NCBI RefSeq assembly: GCF_000227135.1
Contig: NC_018252.1
Coordinates: 539,361 to 603,360 of the forward strand
Length of the DNA: 64,000 nt
DNA from: Leishmania donovani
Lineage: Eukaryota > Euglenozoa > Kinetoplastea > Trypanosomatida > Trypanosomatidae
Direction: 5' to 3'
Positions 1 to 11,059 of this stretch are shown here, in pieces (within the stretch, counting starts at the first letter, position 1; every line of letters begins with the position of its first letter). Under the pieces are notes generated by a model, which was not told the DNA's origin, ran no database searches, and saw only the letters and a list, made by a program, of their open reading frames with translations. The position numbers and the translations under genes are program-made.

Positions 1-328
1 GGGCCGGCCCATCAGTGTTGCGGAGGACTCTGTGTAACCGCCCTTAGACATGTACATGCGCTGCGCCATTTGCGAACGCCGTAGCGCAACAGCAACGGAG
101 GCCACACGACAAGACACATGCATACATGCATACGTTTCTCTCTCTATATATATAGCCGTATGTATGTATGCATGTGTACCCAACGACAAGAAGCGGCTTG
201 AACGCATACACAGCGTCCTTGATTACTCGATGGAAGGTTCGTTACACAACACATACATAGATAGAGAGAGGCTAGCACGGATGCAACATCACATGCGCGC
301 TATTGAAGAGAACAGGTTCGGTTTTGGG
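1..328. other. Spacer downstream of GPN3
   Basis: AT-richer than the genes, with a short ta run near 144-152 and repeated gtatgtatgcatg. No gene seen; probably the 3'UTR of GPN3. Confidence 0.5.
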
Positions 329-1129
329 TCAGTTGTCGGCCAAGTCGTGATCCTGAACCTCCGCCTCATCCGCCACCTGCAGTGTCTCATCCAGCACACT
401 GCATAGGTTGCTCACGTACCCCACATCCTCGATGTCTACCGGGCGAAAGGTCACCAGATTGAAGTCCGCGAGCAGCGCTCCGATTTGGCGCGACATGGCA
501 CGGAAGCGCGACGGAAGCCGTGAGAGGTCCATGTAGTCGAAGTCGCACATGCAAAAGTGCTCCAGCATGCCGTTCTCCTTGAAGTCTTTGCTTAGCAAGT
601 CGCATTTCGTGAGAACGTTGATGAAGGGGCAGTCGAAGCAGACCATGCTGGAAAGCGAGAACATGCAGCCCGAAATGAACTTGCCGCTGTCCGCCGTCGT
701 GGCGAGCGCGTCAAGCAGATAGAGCACCGTCGTATAGTAGCCCTCCTGTTGGAGGAGGCGCACAAAGGCGGGAACGGCCGGCTGGTTCGACAGCACCTCC
801 ACCTGTCCTGGCATGTCCACGATAATGAAATCTTCGGCATAGTCGCCGAGCTGCTGCGACACCCACGTGGCACCGGCGGTGACGAGGTACTCCATGCAGA
901 AGACAAGGCCGCCGTTCGGGCCCAGTCCTTTTCCCTCCATCGCGTCCTCGAGCGAGATGAGGTCGCGAATGTCCATCGACGGCTCATATGGCAGCGAGTC
1001 CGCCGCGGGGTCCATGTTAGCGATGTGGGTGGAGCGGCCCATGGTGGCATAGTGCTCGGCCAGAACGCCGCACAGGGTGCTCTTGCCAGACCCGGCTGGT
1101 CCGATTATGACGGCGGCGTACTTGCCCAT
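329..1129 (-). CDS. GPN3: GPN-loop GTPase 3 (GPN3-like)
   Basis: Encodes 266 residues (human GPN3 is slightly longer). GPN3 works with GPN1 in cytoplasmic assembly and nuclear import of RNA polymerase II. Seen: Walker A GPAGSGKST at residues 10-18, the diagnostic GPN tripeptide at 70-72 inside LGPNGG, a DMPGQ switch/Walker B element near 105-109, and TKCD (guanine recognition) at 174-177. The family pattern GPNGGLVFCMEY is intact. The frame stays open upstream to about 1411, but only a TTG begins that extension, so the ATG at 1129 is chosen; it places Walker A where the family has it. The C-terminal 15 residues are acidic. It is the last gene of the transcription unit inside this window. GPN2 is the main alternative; the N-terminal block fits GPN3 better. 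Confidence 0.9.
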   Translation of the reverse strand: MGKYAAVIIGPAGSGKSTLCGVLAEHYATMGRSTHIANMDPAADSLPYEPSMDIRDLISLEDAMEGKGLGPNGGLVFCMEYLVTAGATWVSQQLGDYAEDFIIVDMPGQVEVLSNQPAVPAFVRLLQQEGYYTTVLYLLDALATTADSGKFISGCMFSLSSMVCFDCPFINVLTKCDLLSKDFKENGMLEHFCMCDFDYMDLSRLPSRFRAMSRQIGALLADFNLVTFRPVDIEDVGYVSNLCSVLDETLQVADEAEVQDHDLADN

Positions 1130-1696
1130 TCGCTTATCTGTTTGGTGTGATGAACAGAGGAATATCTGTGTGTGTATGTGTGGCAGTCGAAGCCGCCGTA
1201 CCATGCAGTGCGCTATGGCAAAGACGAGAGCACAGGTGCACAACACACACACGACCCGCACACTCGCGCAAGGCAAAAGAGGGCACCTCCGTGTGCTCAA
1301 GCGGAGTAAGGGACTCGCCAGACAAACAAACGTCCCTTGATTGTTTCCGGTGAGTATGGAGAGTAAGAGAATTTGTACGCCGGCGATGGCGGGAAAGAGA
1401 CGGAGATTCAAACTGCTCCGTCACGCCCTTCGCCCAATGCACTGGCGGACACGAAGCCCATCCATAACGGAGGAAGGAGAGAGAGAGAAGCAAGAAGAGA
1501 GAGCGGAGGAGAGAAGGGTCGAAGAAATGGCAGGCCAACTAGAACGCGCAAAAGAAAACAGCAAAAGGAGAGAAGGAAGTGAGCCCGCGAACACTCGTTA
1601 GAGCGCCCCCCCCCCCCCCTTTCACCGGATCCGCGACAGCCGCAGGCACGCCGGCACGCGCTCCCCTGTTTGCATCGACTTTTTGTCTGTCCAACG
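1130..1696. other. Spacer upstream of GPN3
   Basis: Purine-rich on plus, so pyrimidine-rich in the transcript (about 1470-1580), fitting a trans-splice acceptor tract for GPN3. A run of 13 C is present at about 1606-1619. No gene seen. Confidence 0.5.
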
Positions 1697-2261
1697 TGTC
1701 CCTTTCTCTGCCATACAGCATGGTAACAACGCCCCTTCCTCCCTCCCACCCGGCCCAGCCACAGGCCCCCACACCGCGTGGCGCCAAGCAGCCGTAGACA
1801 CGCGCCGCTGCAGAAATGCGCCGACCCAGTCAGCGAAGCGCGGCCTCCGCCCCAGACCCTCTACCCGCCCTCCCCGCCCCGCAAGGGCGCCCCTCACGGC
1901 CGCTCGCCTTGTGCCCGGTCGCCACGTCGCGCATCCCTCCGGGCGCCTCGGGCTCCCCGAGCCAGGGCGCGGTGAGGGCCGGGTGAGATACGTTCGGGTC
2001 AGGGCGGCATACTGCCCATCATATGGTTCGCACAAACACGTTCACAGCTGCACGCCTCCCCCACGCAGCGCCATCCAGGACATGACCGCCGACACCCGTA
2101 GCGATAAATCGCTCTGACTTCGCTACGTCGTAGGTACCTGACCCTGGCACCACGAGGGGTGGTCCGGCACTGACAGGGATAGGGAGAGGAGCTGCCTGGC
2201 TTCCCCGCAGAGAGGATGGAGGGGGGTGCACGCGGCCATGATGTACCACGCCCGGAGGCGG
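1697..2261 (-). mobile_element. SIDER2-like retroposon copy A (long-head subfamily)
   Basis: Degenerate non-autonomous retroposon of the Leishmania SIDER2 type, about 565 bp. It shares near-identical sequence with copies at 18.3, 25.0, 31.4, 36.3 and 62.8 kb; sense taken as the minus strand, as for the genes. Its head (2207-2261) belongs to the subfamily also seen at 62.8 kb. It lies in the probable 3'UTR of SF3A1. Family assignment is from recollection of SIDER2 sequence and its placement; SIDER2 elements are known to destabilise mRNAs. Confidence 0.8.
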
Positions 2262-2599
2262 CCCCAACCTTTTCATCAGCACGCTGGATGGTGTGAGGAA
2301 AATAGGTAAAGGCGACGCACGCTCGCACCGGGAGGGAAAAGGGTGCGCTGTACCTTCGGATGCCACAGTGAGGGTGTCCTTCCTTTTGCCTATGTGTGTG
2401 TATGCGTGTGTGTTTTTTAGTGTTTCAAGACCAGAGTGGGACAGGAAGCTCCAGACTCACGCGCACAGACACTCACTTACTCCATATGACAACTCGACAA
2501 GCGGCGCAGGCACGCGCGTACTCTCTCCCTCTATCCCGTCATGTCCCCATCCCCTCACCCTCTCTTCGACGAGAGGAGATGCGGCGAGGGAGACAGCAC

Positions 2600-3787
2600 T
2601 CAACTTTGTCCCTGAGCCTCCCTCGGCCCGCCTCGCTCTCGCGGTCGCTTTCCGTTGCTCCCGGTGCCCTTCACCAGGGTGGAGCTCATATACACCGGTG
2701 CAAACGACGGCGATGCCACACCAGGAGGGTGCAGCAGGGTATTGGCACGGGCAGTGGTTAGCCCGCCGCTTGCAGCAGCAGCAGGGGGCACAGATGGAGG
2801 AGCCTCCGCTCCCGTTGCACACGGCTTGGACGTCGAGGTGAGCGCAGGTGAAATGAAATTCGCATTCGCTGCCTGGGCTGCGTGCTGCTTCGACGCTGCT
2901 GTCTCGGGCACCGGCCCATCCAGCTGCAAGTCGCTCAACCGAAATGTCTTGACCACCGAGAAAAGCGTCCACTGCAGACGCCCGCGCAGCTCCTCATCCG
3001 TCAGCAGCGCGGCTCGTCGGCGAGCCAGGGCAGCCTTGGCATACTTCTTCTTCTCCTCGCATACTGTGCCCAGTAGGTACGACTGCGACTCCAAGTTCTC
3101 CAGCCGCGTCTCCGTCTCCTCCTCATCAAAGGCCAAGATGCGACGGTAGGACTCGACGAGCTTGCGGAACATGTCGTGTCGCACGTCGTCCTCGTGGAGA
3201 AAGTGGAACATGGGGTTGTGTCGCTGCTTGCTCTGTACGGCAGCGAGGAACCTGTCGCCGTACTTGGCGGTGTATTGAGCTGTCGTCGACAGCACGTCCA
3301 TCAGCAGGGCCGTCACATCCACGGTGCCGGCCTTCCGATCCAAAGAGTAGTGGTTCGGAAACGGATCCTCGAGGTATCGACGAGCCTCTGCCTCGGTCTG
3401 ACGCAGCAGCTCCTCGCGCTGCGGGTCGCTCTTGGCGCCGGCGGTACCGCCCATCGTGCGAGTGATGGTGCCAACCTTCGTCATCGTCGCCGCCCCCTTA
3501 TCGCTGCCTGCCGCGCCGTCTCTGTCCTTGTGCTCACCCGGCTTCTGCGGCCGCAGCTCCGGGTGCTGGCGAAACTCCGTCAGCTTGCTAAGAAAGTAGG
3601 GGTAAAATATGTGCGACGTGTCCACGAAAAGGAACTGATTACGCTTGCTCGAGGCGAGCAGCTTAGCCACCATCTCATCCGCCTTGCGCCGATCCAAGGC
3701 GCTGAGGCGCGCGGCGAAGGCATCCACCTTCTCCCGCAGCTCCGGGCCCGGAGTGACGATCGTCGGGAGCGCCTCCTCGTTCTCCAT
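2600..3787 (-). CDS. SF3A1: Splicing factor 3A subunit 1 (SF3a120/PRP21-like)
   Basis: 395 residues. SF3A1 is part of the U2 snRNP; in trypanosomatids it would serve mainly trans-splicing. Two SURP (SWAP) modules are visible: residues about 17-73 (ending in FYPYFLSKLTEF) and about 160-219 (containing TAQYTAKYGDRFL and HNPMFHFL, the pattern of SF3A1 SURP2). A linker rich in Gly, Lys and Asp separates them. After about residue 285 the protein is low-complexity (Ala, Pro, Ser) and ends in an Arg/Gly-rich tail. There is no C-terminal ubiquitin-like domain as in human SF3A1, so the protein is about half the human length. The ATG at 3787 is used because the earlier in-frame region is UTR-like. A SIDER2-like copy lies about 340 bases downstream of the stop. 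Confidence 0.88.
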   Translation of the reverse strand: MENEEALPTIVTPGPELREKVDAFAARLSALDRRKADEMVAKLLASSKRNQFLFVDTSHIFYPYFLSKLTEFRQHPELRPQKPGEHKDRDGAAGSDKGAATMTKVGTITRTMGGTAGAKSDPQREELLRQTEAEARRYLEDPFPNHYSLDRKAGTVDVTALLMDVLSTTAQYTAKYGDRFLAAVQSKQRHNPMFHFLHEDDVRHDMFRKLVESYRRILAFDEEETETRLENLESQSYLLGTVCEEKKKYAKAALARRRAALLTDEELRGRLQWTLFSVVKTFRLSDLQLDGPVPETAASKQHAAQAANANFISPALTSTSKPCATGAEAPPSVPPAAAASGGLTTARANTLLHPPGVASPSFAPVYMSSTLVKGTGSNGKRPRERGGPREAQGQS

Positions 3788-4247
3788 CGTCCCCTGCCGA
3801 TCGAGCTGGTTGTGTGCTGTGCGACGCTCGCCGGTGGTAGAGAAGAGACGAAAGAAGAGAACCGCACGCACCTGCTGAGGGGGGAGGGGCGGGGGGAGGG
3901 ACTACTGGAGAGCCACGCACCGAGGGAAGGGGGTAGGACTGCTGGTGAGATGCTCGAGAACCACTCGGGGGAGGGAGAGAAAACATACACGAGAACAACT
4001 TCCGCTTGTCTTCTCTCTGACAGCATACACAACCACACACGCAGACGCACACTTGCCTCTGTGTGCGTCGGATGAGGCGAGCGAGATGAGCCGAGACGTC
4101 CACCGCGGCAAAGGAGCAGCAAGAAGCGTAGGCGCACTCACCTCTGCTGGCGACGGTGGTGGTGGTGTCTGTGACGTCTCACAGACTCCCCGAGGATGAT
4201 GGACGTATACGTGCACGTGTGTATGTATATGCGTCTGTCTGTCTGTC

Positions 4248-4286
<39 letters not shown>

Positions 4287-5090
4287 ATGCGAATGAAGCG
4301 AGAGGCGGCAGTCAATAGAAAGGCAAGCAGAGAGGGGACAGTGAGAAGAGCAGGGCCCGCAGAGGAGCAGTCAGCGCGCTGAAGAAGGTGAGCAGGTGAA
4401 AGAGATGCCTCACCCTCTCCTCCTCATTGGAAGCGAAAAGAGGATCGTCGGCACACCGTACACACCACACACACACACACACATCGTGGGTTGCCATGTC
4501 GCGCTGACGTTGATGGTGAGTTGGCAGAGTGGCGGGAGACACAGCATATGATACTGAGCACGGGGGAGAAGCGGCGCACCTACGCACACGCAAAGAGCAA
4601 GGGGGAGAGAGAGAGCTCAGCGGGGTGTCCTTTTTCCTTTTCTCGTTGGTGTTCTTCAGTTCCATCACGTGCATACCCACCTATGTGCGCACGGCAGGGA
4701 AGGAGGTAGTGAGCAGAGAAGGACGGGCAGCACTAGCACCGCCGTCACGAATTCCATAGTCTACCGCTCCTCCCAAACAGCACTCCTCCTCCCCGTCATA
4801 CGCAACGAAACCCCTCCCCATGGAGAGAAAGCAGCGATGACAGCGGCGGTTGCGTCGCAATGGCTGTGCAGGCCTTGTGCACTCGGTACGCAGACGCCCT
4901 CCGCACAAAGCGGAGCCCCTCAGTATCGTTGCTGCTCGCCACTATGCCGCCCTGCTTGTGCGAGCGTTCTGACGATCTATAACTCAGCACTGACGCCATC
5001 ATGCAAGGCCTCAGCACCGCACACATGCAAGGCCCAAACGGCACAGAAACACCGCGCACCTGCCGCCGTCTCCCACACTCCCTCCTCATC
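3788..5090. other. Spacer between POLD2 and SF3A1
   Basis: 1.3 kb with CA/TG microsatellites and purine-rich tracts (3885-3985, 4585-4615). No supported gene; 3'UTR of POLD2 and 5'UTR of SF3A1. Confidence 0.5.
4233..4286. repeat. (TCTG)n followed by (TG)n microsatellite
   Basis: Tandem tctg units run into an uninterrupted tg tract ending near 4285. It lies between SF3A1 and POLD2, in untranslated spacer. Confidence 0.9.
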
Positions 5091-6863
5091 TCACGGCACC
5101 GAGAAGGTCACGACACTCGTCTCCAGCGTTGGTGAGTTCACGTCCACCAGCACCAGCGCCCCAGAGCGGGCAAAGGACGGCACGCAGATCAGGCGCACGC
5201 CAGCCTCTGCAGGGACAGCCTTATTCTCCTCATCCTTAGACGCGGCGCTCAGCTTCTCCTTCGATTGCACTGATAGCGAAGCTGGACCCGTGAAGCTGCG
5301 GTGAGTCTCTTCGTGCAGCTCCTCCAGCGTTGCGTAGCGCGTCTCGAACTGCGGCTGATCGCAAGCCACGACGCAATGCGGCGTGTGCTGGAACAGGAAA
5401 GGGTCGTGGTTGCAGAAAGGGTAGCTGAAGAGCGTGTTGGGAGCTGTCGGGCAGGCGCAGCCAGACACCACCACCATGCACATGGTGTCCAGCCGCGTCG
5501 GGAAGCGTGACTCGCGGGCCACGTCGTTTATGTTCTGCCCGGACGTCACGAAGAAGTTGACACCGTCGGCTACCTCGACCTTGTGTTTCTTCGCCTCTGA
5601 CCCCACGCGCTCCTCGCTCCTCACCTCCAACTCGGCGGTGGCCGCGGCGGGCGGCTGTGCAGTGAAGCAGAACGGATTCGAGACGAGTCGCAGGGTGGAG
5701 TGCTTGCCAGCTTTGGGGAGCAGCAAGGGATGCAGCGGCTGCTGCGGCTGAAACGCATCGGACATGTCGTTGGCGCCCGGCATCAGCTCCACCTCCACGG
5801 TGCGCACAACGCGCTCCAGCAGCGTGTCCAGCTGCCGCATTAACGCGGCGGAGGTGACCGTGCTAGCTTGTGCCTTGTCATCGTTCAGCCGCACGTGGTC
5901 AGACGGGTCGAGCTTCACCTTCTTCTTGAGCTTCAGCTCGTCAGTGGGGGCAATACTGTCACCTCCGATCACCAGTCGCGAGACGCACTTCGCCTTGGCT
6001 CGCAAGGAGGCGTTGCCCGTGTTGCCGCATAGGAACTCCACCAACAGCTCCAGCGAGGCGCGCGCGCGAGTCGCCGCGGCCTGCTCCTCCTTGCTACTGC
6101 CACGTGGGATGTTGATGCTCAGTCCGCTCACAAACGCGATGTAGCACGGGCTTGCGGCGCGAATCAACGGACGTGGGACAAACGTGAAGCGCAAGTCCCC
6201 GCTGAAGGCGTAGCGAAGCACCTTAATGCTGCCATTGGGGAGCAGGGTACCGTAGACGCCCAGCACAACCCCGGTGCAGAAGCGCTCGGCATCGAGTCCT
6301 TGCAGCAGGACACGGCCGCTGCTGTCCTCCAACATCAGCTCATCGGCGCTGTTGCACACGCTGTAGTGCTCATCGGCGGCGGCAAGCGTTTGCCCGTCGT
6401 TGCTCGCATCTTCTTCGGCCTCATTGCCGAGGCGCATTGCAGCGGCTGCAGCATCCTCAGATCTCTCGGGAGGCGCGGCCTCCACGACGCCGCTCTCCTC
6501 ATCGTTATCATCGCCAGCGTCAATGCGGACGAGCTCACTCTGATACTCATCAAGGAAGCGGGGCAGCAGCTTCATGTTCTTGTACACAATGCCGACGCAC
6601 ACAGCTGGCATGCCCGGTTGCAGCTCAAGCACGCGCCGGGGCTTCATGGCCCCGGCCTCTGGACCATACATCGGGTCCTCCCGCACAATGCGCTGGATGG
6701 CATGCAGAGCAGACGTGTATTGCGCCCCCATTCGGCATCGGTACATGGGTGCATACTGCTGCGTGAACTCCAGAGAACGAAGAAGAAAGCGCTGATGGGT
6801 ACGTGTAATGGGGCACGCGCTGCGTGTCTCGACAGCCGCAGCAGCAGAGCCGTTACTGATCAT
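5091..6863 (-). CDS. POLD2: DNA polymerase delta small subunit (POLD2)
   Basis: 590 residues, longer than human POLD2 (about 470). Second subunit of replicative DNA polymerase delta, nuclear. Seen: N-terminal QQYAPMYRCRM (family QYAxxYxxRL), then LELQPGMPAVCVGIVYKNM starting the OB fold at about 80, LVIGGDSI, VELMPGANDMSD (human VDVMPGEFD), QQPLHPLLLP, FVTSGQNINDVAR, and CPTAPNTLFSYPF followed by DPFLF. These are the landmarks of the catalytically inactive calcineurin-like phosphoesterase fold of B subunits. An Asp/Glu/Ala-rich insertion at about 115-170 interrupts the OB region and explains much of the extra length. The open frame begins at a GTG at 6872; the first ATG is 6863. Confidence 0.93.
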   Translation of the reverse strand: MISNGSAAAAVETRSACPITRTHQRFLLRSLEFTQQYAPMYRCRMGAQYTSALHAIQRIVREDPMYGPEAGAMKPRRVLELQPGMPAVCVGIVYKNMKLLPRFLDEYQSELVRIDAGDDNDEESGVVEAAPPERSEDAAAAAMRLGNEAEEDASNDGQTLAAADEHYSVCNSADELMLEDSSGRVLLQGLDAERFCTGVVLGVYGTLLPNGSIKVLRYAFSGDLRFTFVPRPLIRAASPCYIAFVSGLSINIPRGSSKEEQAAATRARASLELLVEFLCGNTGNASLRAKAKCVSRLVIGGDSIAPTDELKLKKKVKLDPSDHVRLNDDKAQASTVTSAALMRQLDTLLERVVRTVEVELMPGANDMSDAFQPQQPLHPLLLPKAGKHSTLRLVSNPFCFTAQPPAAATAELEVRSEERVGSEAKKHKVEVADGVNFFVTSGQNINDVARESRFPTRLDTMCMVVVSGCACPTAPNTLFSYPFCNHDPFLFQHTPHCVVACDQPQFETRYATLEELHEETHRSFTGPASLSVQSKEKLSAASKDEENKAVPAEAGVRLICVPSFARSGALVLVDVNSPTLETSVVTFSVP

Positions 6864-8907
6864 AACTGACACTCTTCCTCTCGCCAGTGCTTTCTATTGC
6901 AGTGTGTTCTATGTGTGCGTGCAGCCCCGTGTACGCGTCTATCGTTCTCCCTGTGGCCTATGTGTATGTGTGTGTGTGTGTGTGTGTGTTGCTGGGGGGG
7001 AGGAGAGGGGATGGTCGTGCGAGCGAGAGCTGAGGGGGACTACATGCGCTCTTTTAGACCGCTTCGAATCGCTCCCGTATACCAATCGCTTTTCGAGTTT
7101 GATCCGTCAACGTAGCGGCCGCTCCCAGTTAGTGGTGTGTCATGCTTGATGGCGGTGCGTAGCGTTTACGAAACAAGGGAGAAAGAGAGGGCCATACAGA
7201 TTTAGAGAGTGTGCGTGTGTGCGTGCGTGAGAAAGAGAGATTCAGAGTAGCTCAGAGCCGATGCTTGAGATGCAAACCGGTAGAGAAGGCATGAAGGTTA
7301 CTCTTGCAGCGATCTGTCCCTCACTGCATCAAGCGAGGAGGGGTAAAGCGAGAGTCGGCAAGCGGGCACGCAAACACGCCCCGCGTCGCTGTGCCCCCCC
7401 TCCCCTCCTCTCCTCCTCCTCGCCAAGTCAGGCCAGGGCTCTGCGTGTGGGCTTCGTTTCCTTTTGACGCGCTCGCACTCCCACTCGTGCACAAGAGGCA
7501 CCACACAGTCAGACCGATTTAAGGAGGGGTGCCACGCGAGGTGGGAAGCAGGTGGGGAGAGGGGGTTCCAGATGCGCCGCTTCAGGTGACGACGTGCCGC
7601 GGCATAAAAGAGAGAACCCTCGCGTGCGCAGAGTGCAGAGACTCCCACTCGTGCTCGCGCCTTCGATCAAAACCAGAAAAAAAAATGAGCAATGGCAAGA
7701 GCAGCTGCTGGAGAAGATACGCGATGCATCGAGCGACGCCACCGACTTGCCCTCCCCCTCCACATCTTGCCAGCGTGAAATGTGCAGGCCGTTTCTCTTC
7801 TAGTTTTTTTTGGTCCTTTGTGTTGCCATTTTTTAAATATTCCTTTGTTTCTTTCACCTTATCTGTTATCTGTCAGGCTCCACGTGCACGTCGGTGCAGA
7901 TGCGAGTGTGGGCGATCATGTAGAGTCCTATGACCCGGTGCGTCATAGGGATGGGGGGGGGGCATCAGCGGCGGTTTTAGTAGAGATACTTGGAAAGGGG
8001 GGAATGACCAAGCCTTACCTATCCGTGTCGCCTGCCTCCTACACAGTCTTATACTCTTCCACTTACAAACCTTCTCTGCATCTTCGCTCTGATCGTATTT
8101 CGAGTAGCCGACGCGTATGCATTCGCCTTCGAAAGAGCAGCAACACGATGCGCAAGAGGGAGCGCCGCAGTTGAGCGTGAGTTCCACCACGCGAAGGCAA
8201 CAACCTAGGGAGGTTGTGCGTGAGGAGAAAAAAAAGGTCGAGCCGCTCCTCTCTTCTCGCACTGTGTTGAGCTGCCACAAACTTCGAAGGGGCCGCACCA
8301 TGAAGCTCATTCACGATCCAGAACACACACATACACATGTAGGTGGCCTGAGTTCCCTTAGAGCGCATATATATATGAGCACAGCGCGAAAAAGAGACAC
8401 GCACACGCGCCCACGCCGCCACAAACGCATAGAAGAAAATAAAAAGCACAAGTGACACAGAACCCCCACCACCACTAAAAAGGAGACAGACAGAGACAGA
8501 AGGGGGCATGAGCATCACTTCCTGCCAAGAAAAAAACGTGTGCGTGCGTGTCTTGCTCGTCCTCCCTTTTTCGTCTCCGTTGCATGCACTTTCCATGCGC
8601 GTGTGTGCCCGCGTTTCGCTTCTCACTTCGCCTCCGTCTCTTTTTCCTTTGTTGTTGTTCCGGTCTCTGTCGTTGTTGGAGGAGGGGGGCAGGGGCGGCT
8701 TCGGACGGGCAAACAAAAAAAAAGAAAGAAACACAGACACAAAAAAAAAGACAGACAGACAGAGAGGCCGTTCAACACATGCGCAGGAAGTTTGAGCGCT
8801 GACGAGCAAAATCCATTAGAGAGAGCGAAGAGAAAGCGCGCGCGAGTGAGCAAGGCGCGCATGCACGCTAAGAGGAGGGGAGGACAAAGAACGACAGCGG
8901 CCGGGTC
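6864..8907. other. Spacer between Ran and POLD2
   Basis: 2.0 kb. Holds TG and CA tracts, T-rich stretch 7800-7860 and long A/G tracts 8700-8780. No supported gene; probably the Ran 3'UTR and the POLD2 leader. Confidence 0.5.
6962..6989. repeat. (TG)n microsatellite
   Basis: About 14 tg units directly upstream of the POLD2 start, followed by a G run; part of the 5'UTR/spacer. Confidence 0.85.
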
Positions 8908-9558
8908 TCACTCGTCATCGCCCATGGGCAGCGGCGCGTTCGCCATGGCCTGCTGCTCCGCCTCCAGCGCGGCCACCTGCTCTGCCGTAAGAGCAACCAC
9001 ATCTGTGTCCAGCATCGGCACCTCCACCAGCATCAGCTCAGGATCGTTGGCCAGCTTCTTCGCCAGCCACACGAACGGTTTCTCAAAGTTGTAGTTGGAC
9101 TTGGCCGAGATATCGTAGTACTGCAGCCCCTTCTTGCGGTGGAAGGTGATCATCTTCGCCTTCACCTGACGGTCCGCGCAGTCTACCTTGTTGCCTACCA
9201 AGACGATGGGAATGTTGTCGCACACGCGCGTGATGTCGCGGTACCAGTTCGGCACGTTCTTGTACGTGTTGCGGCTCGTGACATCAAACATAATGATGGC
9301 GCACTGGCCTTCCACGTAGTAGCCATCGCGCAGACCACCGAACTTCTCCTGGCCGGCAGTATCCCAGCAGTTGAAGCAGATCTTGCCACGGTTCGTGTGG
9401 AAGGTCAGCGGGTGCACATCGACACCAACGGTGGCGACGTAGCGCTTCTCGAACTCGCCGGTCAGGTGACGCTTCACGAAAGTCGTCTTACCCGTGCCAC
9501 CGTCGCCGACCAAGATCAGCTTGAAGCTGGCAACGCAGTCCGAGGGTGCCTGTTGCAT
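8908..9558 (-). CDS. RAN: GTP-binding nuclear protein Ran (rtb2)
   Basis: 216 residues, the usual Ran length. Small GTPase that gives direction to nuclear import and export and acts in mitotic spindle assembly. Seen: G1 GDGGTGKTT at 18-26, DTAGQEKFGGLRDGYY (switch II) at about 66-81, NKVD at 123-126, SAK (G5) further on, and the short acidic tail GDDE in place of the animal DEDDDL. There is no C-terminal prenylation cysteine, as expected for Ran. The ATG at 9558 gives an N-terminus MQQAPSD; the frame is open for three more codons only to a TTG. Extremely conserved compared with other Ran proteins. Confidence 0.97.
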   Translation of the reverse strand: MQQAPSDCVASFKLILVGDGGTGKTTFVKRHLTGEFEKRYVATVGVDVHPLTFHTNRGKICFNCWDTAGQEKFGGLRDGYYVEGQCAIIMFDVTSRNTYKNVPNWYRDITRVCDNIPIVLVGNKVDCADRQVKAKMITFHRKKGLQYYDISAKSNYNFEKPFVWLAKKLANDPELMLVEVPMLDTDVVALTAEQVAALEAEQQAMANAPLPMGDDE

Positions 9559-11059
9559 GATGGACAAATCGTGCGGAAAGAGGAAAGAAGCAGGTAGAAG
9601 CTATCTATAAAAATGCCGACCCCAAACAGGAAACAAAAGAGAGCGTTTGTTACAGGGACAACGTGGGCGGATTCCGCGAGGGAGGATAGACTTAGTTTTG
9701 TATGGCAGACTCTTCTATCGACGGCGCCCGAGCAGTAGGAGGGGGGAGAGGGAGACAGGGAGTGAGGGCCAAGAGAAGGACGTATGGTGAAATAGAGGAC
9801 GCACACGCGCGCAACGGCACAAACACAAGTGTGTGCAGAGAGTTCGAGAGGTGAGAAGGATATTCCGGGGGACTCACAGAAAACAAACAGAGGGAAGGGG
9901 TCGATAGAGAGGAGGGGGGGATGTGGCTCGCACATACACACACGCACCTTCAATCAACGTGCCCGCATTTGGCGTACACCACCACCATCAGGGAATGGGG
10001 GTGGGGAGGAGGATCGGTGCTGACACTACATCTTCCCCTAGGAGATCAAGTGAACAAAAAGCAGCATCTACGGTTTCCTGTGCTTTTTCTTCTCTGTGTC
10101 GCATGGGTGGAGAGGGAGAAGTAAGAGGACAGGAGAGAGGGCAGGTGGACATGCGCGTTGGAGCGTGTCGCCCTCCCCCCAAAGCCACCTTTGCTCTCGT
10201 TTCTTCACTTTCAATGTTCAGGAAAGGAGGAAGGGCGGAAATATCACACATATGCACACACATACGCACACACACGCACACATTCAAACACCGAAGCAGA
10301 CTGGCAGGAGCACTCGAGTGCATTCGTGCGTGAGAGGGGGTTTGGGAGAAGGGGAGGGAAGTGGAATGGGGCCCAAAGAAGAGAAGGAGGGGCCGTGTCC
10401 ACAGCATGTGTGTGTGTATGTCTGTGTGTGTTTGCGTATGCGTGTGCCATCATACGAGAGAGCTGGAGAGGACCCGAACCTGAAAACCTAAAAAAAAGAA
10501 CGGGGAGGAAGAGCACAATGATCTCCGTCTATAGAACATCAGTCAACACTGCATGCGCCATGCTTGTGCTGTTGCTTGATCACGCATGGAGCAAGAGGGA
10601 AAAGCGGGGCGTGGTGGCAGCGTGCCTTGATCTTCCATCACCTCGTGAGCTTATCGCTACCGTCTCTCTCCTGTCACCTGCCCGCGTCGGCGCAAAGAGG
10701 CAGCTGCAGAGAGAGAGAGAGATGATATGCGCATCAGAGCGAGGAATACAAGGGCCCGTAGCTTGAAAATACGCAGCATCAGCAAGTAAAGGAGAAGACG
10801 CAGCGCACACCATCCATCAAGCAGGGCGCGCAGCACGCACACACAGCGACAGGCCTACACATACAAGCACATGCTGTACTCGCATCCTCCAACACACACA
10901 GCGCTGGAAGCTGTGCAGAGCTCATCCATCTAGCACATACAAACACACACACAAGCAGCCCTGATTAGCGAGGTGTGACTGCCCACAGTGAGCGTCCGCT
11001 CTGGCGCGTTCCTACGAGTGCACAGGTGATCGCAAAAGCGCCGCAGCTGCAGTATACAC
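9559..11059. other. Spacer between IFT38 and Ran
   Basis: 1.5 kb, purine-rich on plus, CA tracts at 10255-10290. The stretch just upstream of Ran (9575-9600) is pyrimidine-rich on the coding strand. No gene seen. Confidence 0.5.

Noticed and set aside
6863..6872. Extended N-termini of several genes (POLD2, Rab3GAP, NSUN6-like, kinase, ABC ATPase)
   Set aside because: The longer frames begin at GTG or TTG and translate leader sequence; the first ATG matches the family N-terminus in each case.
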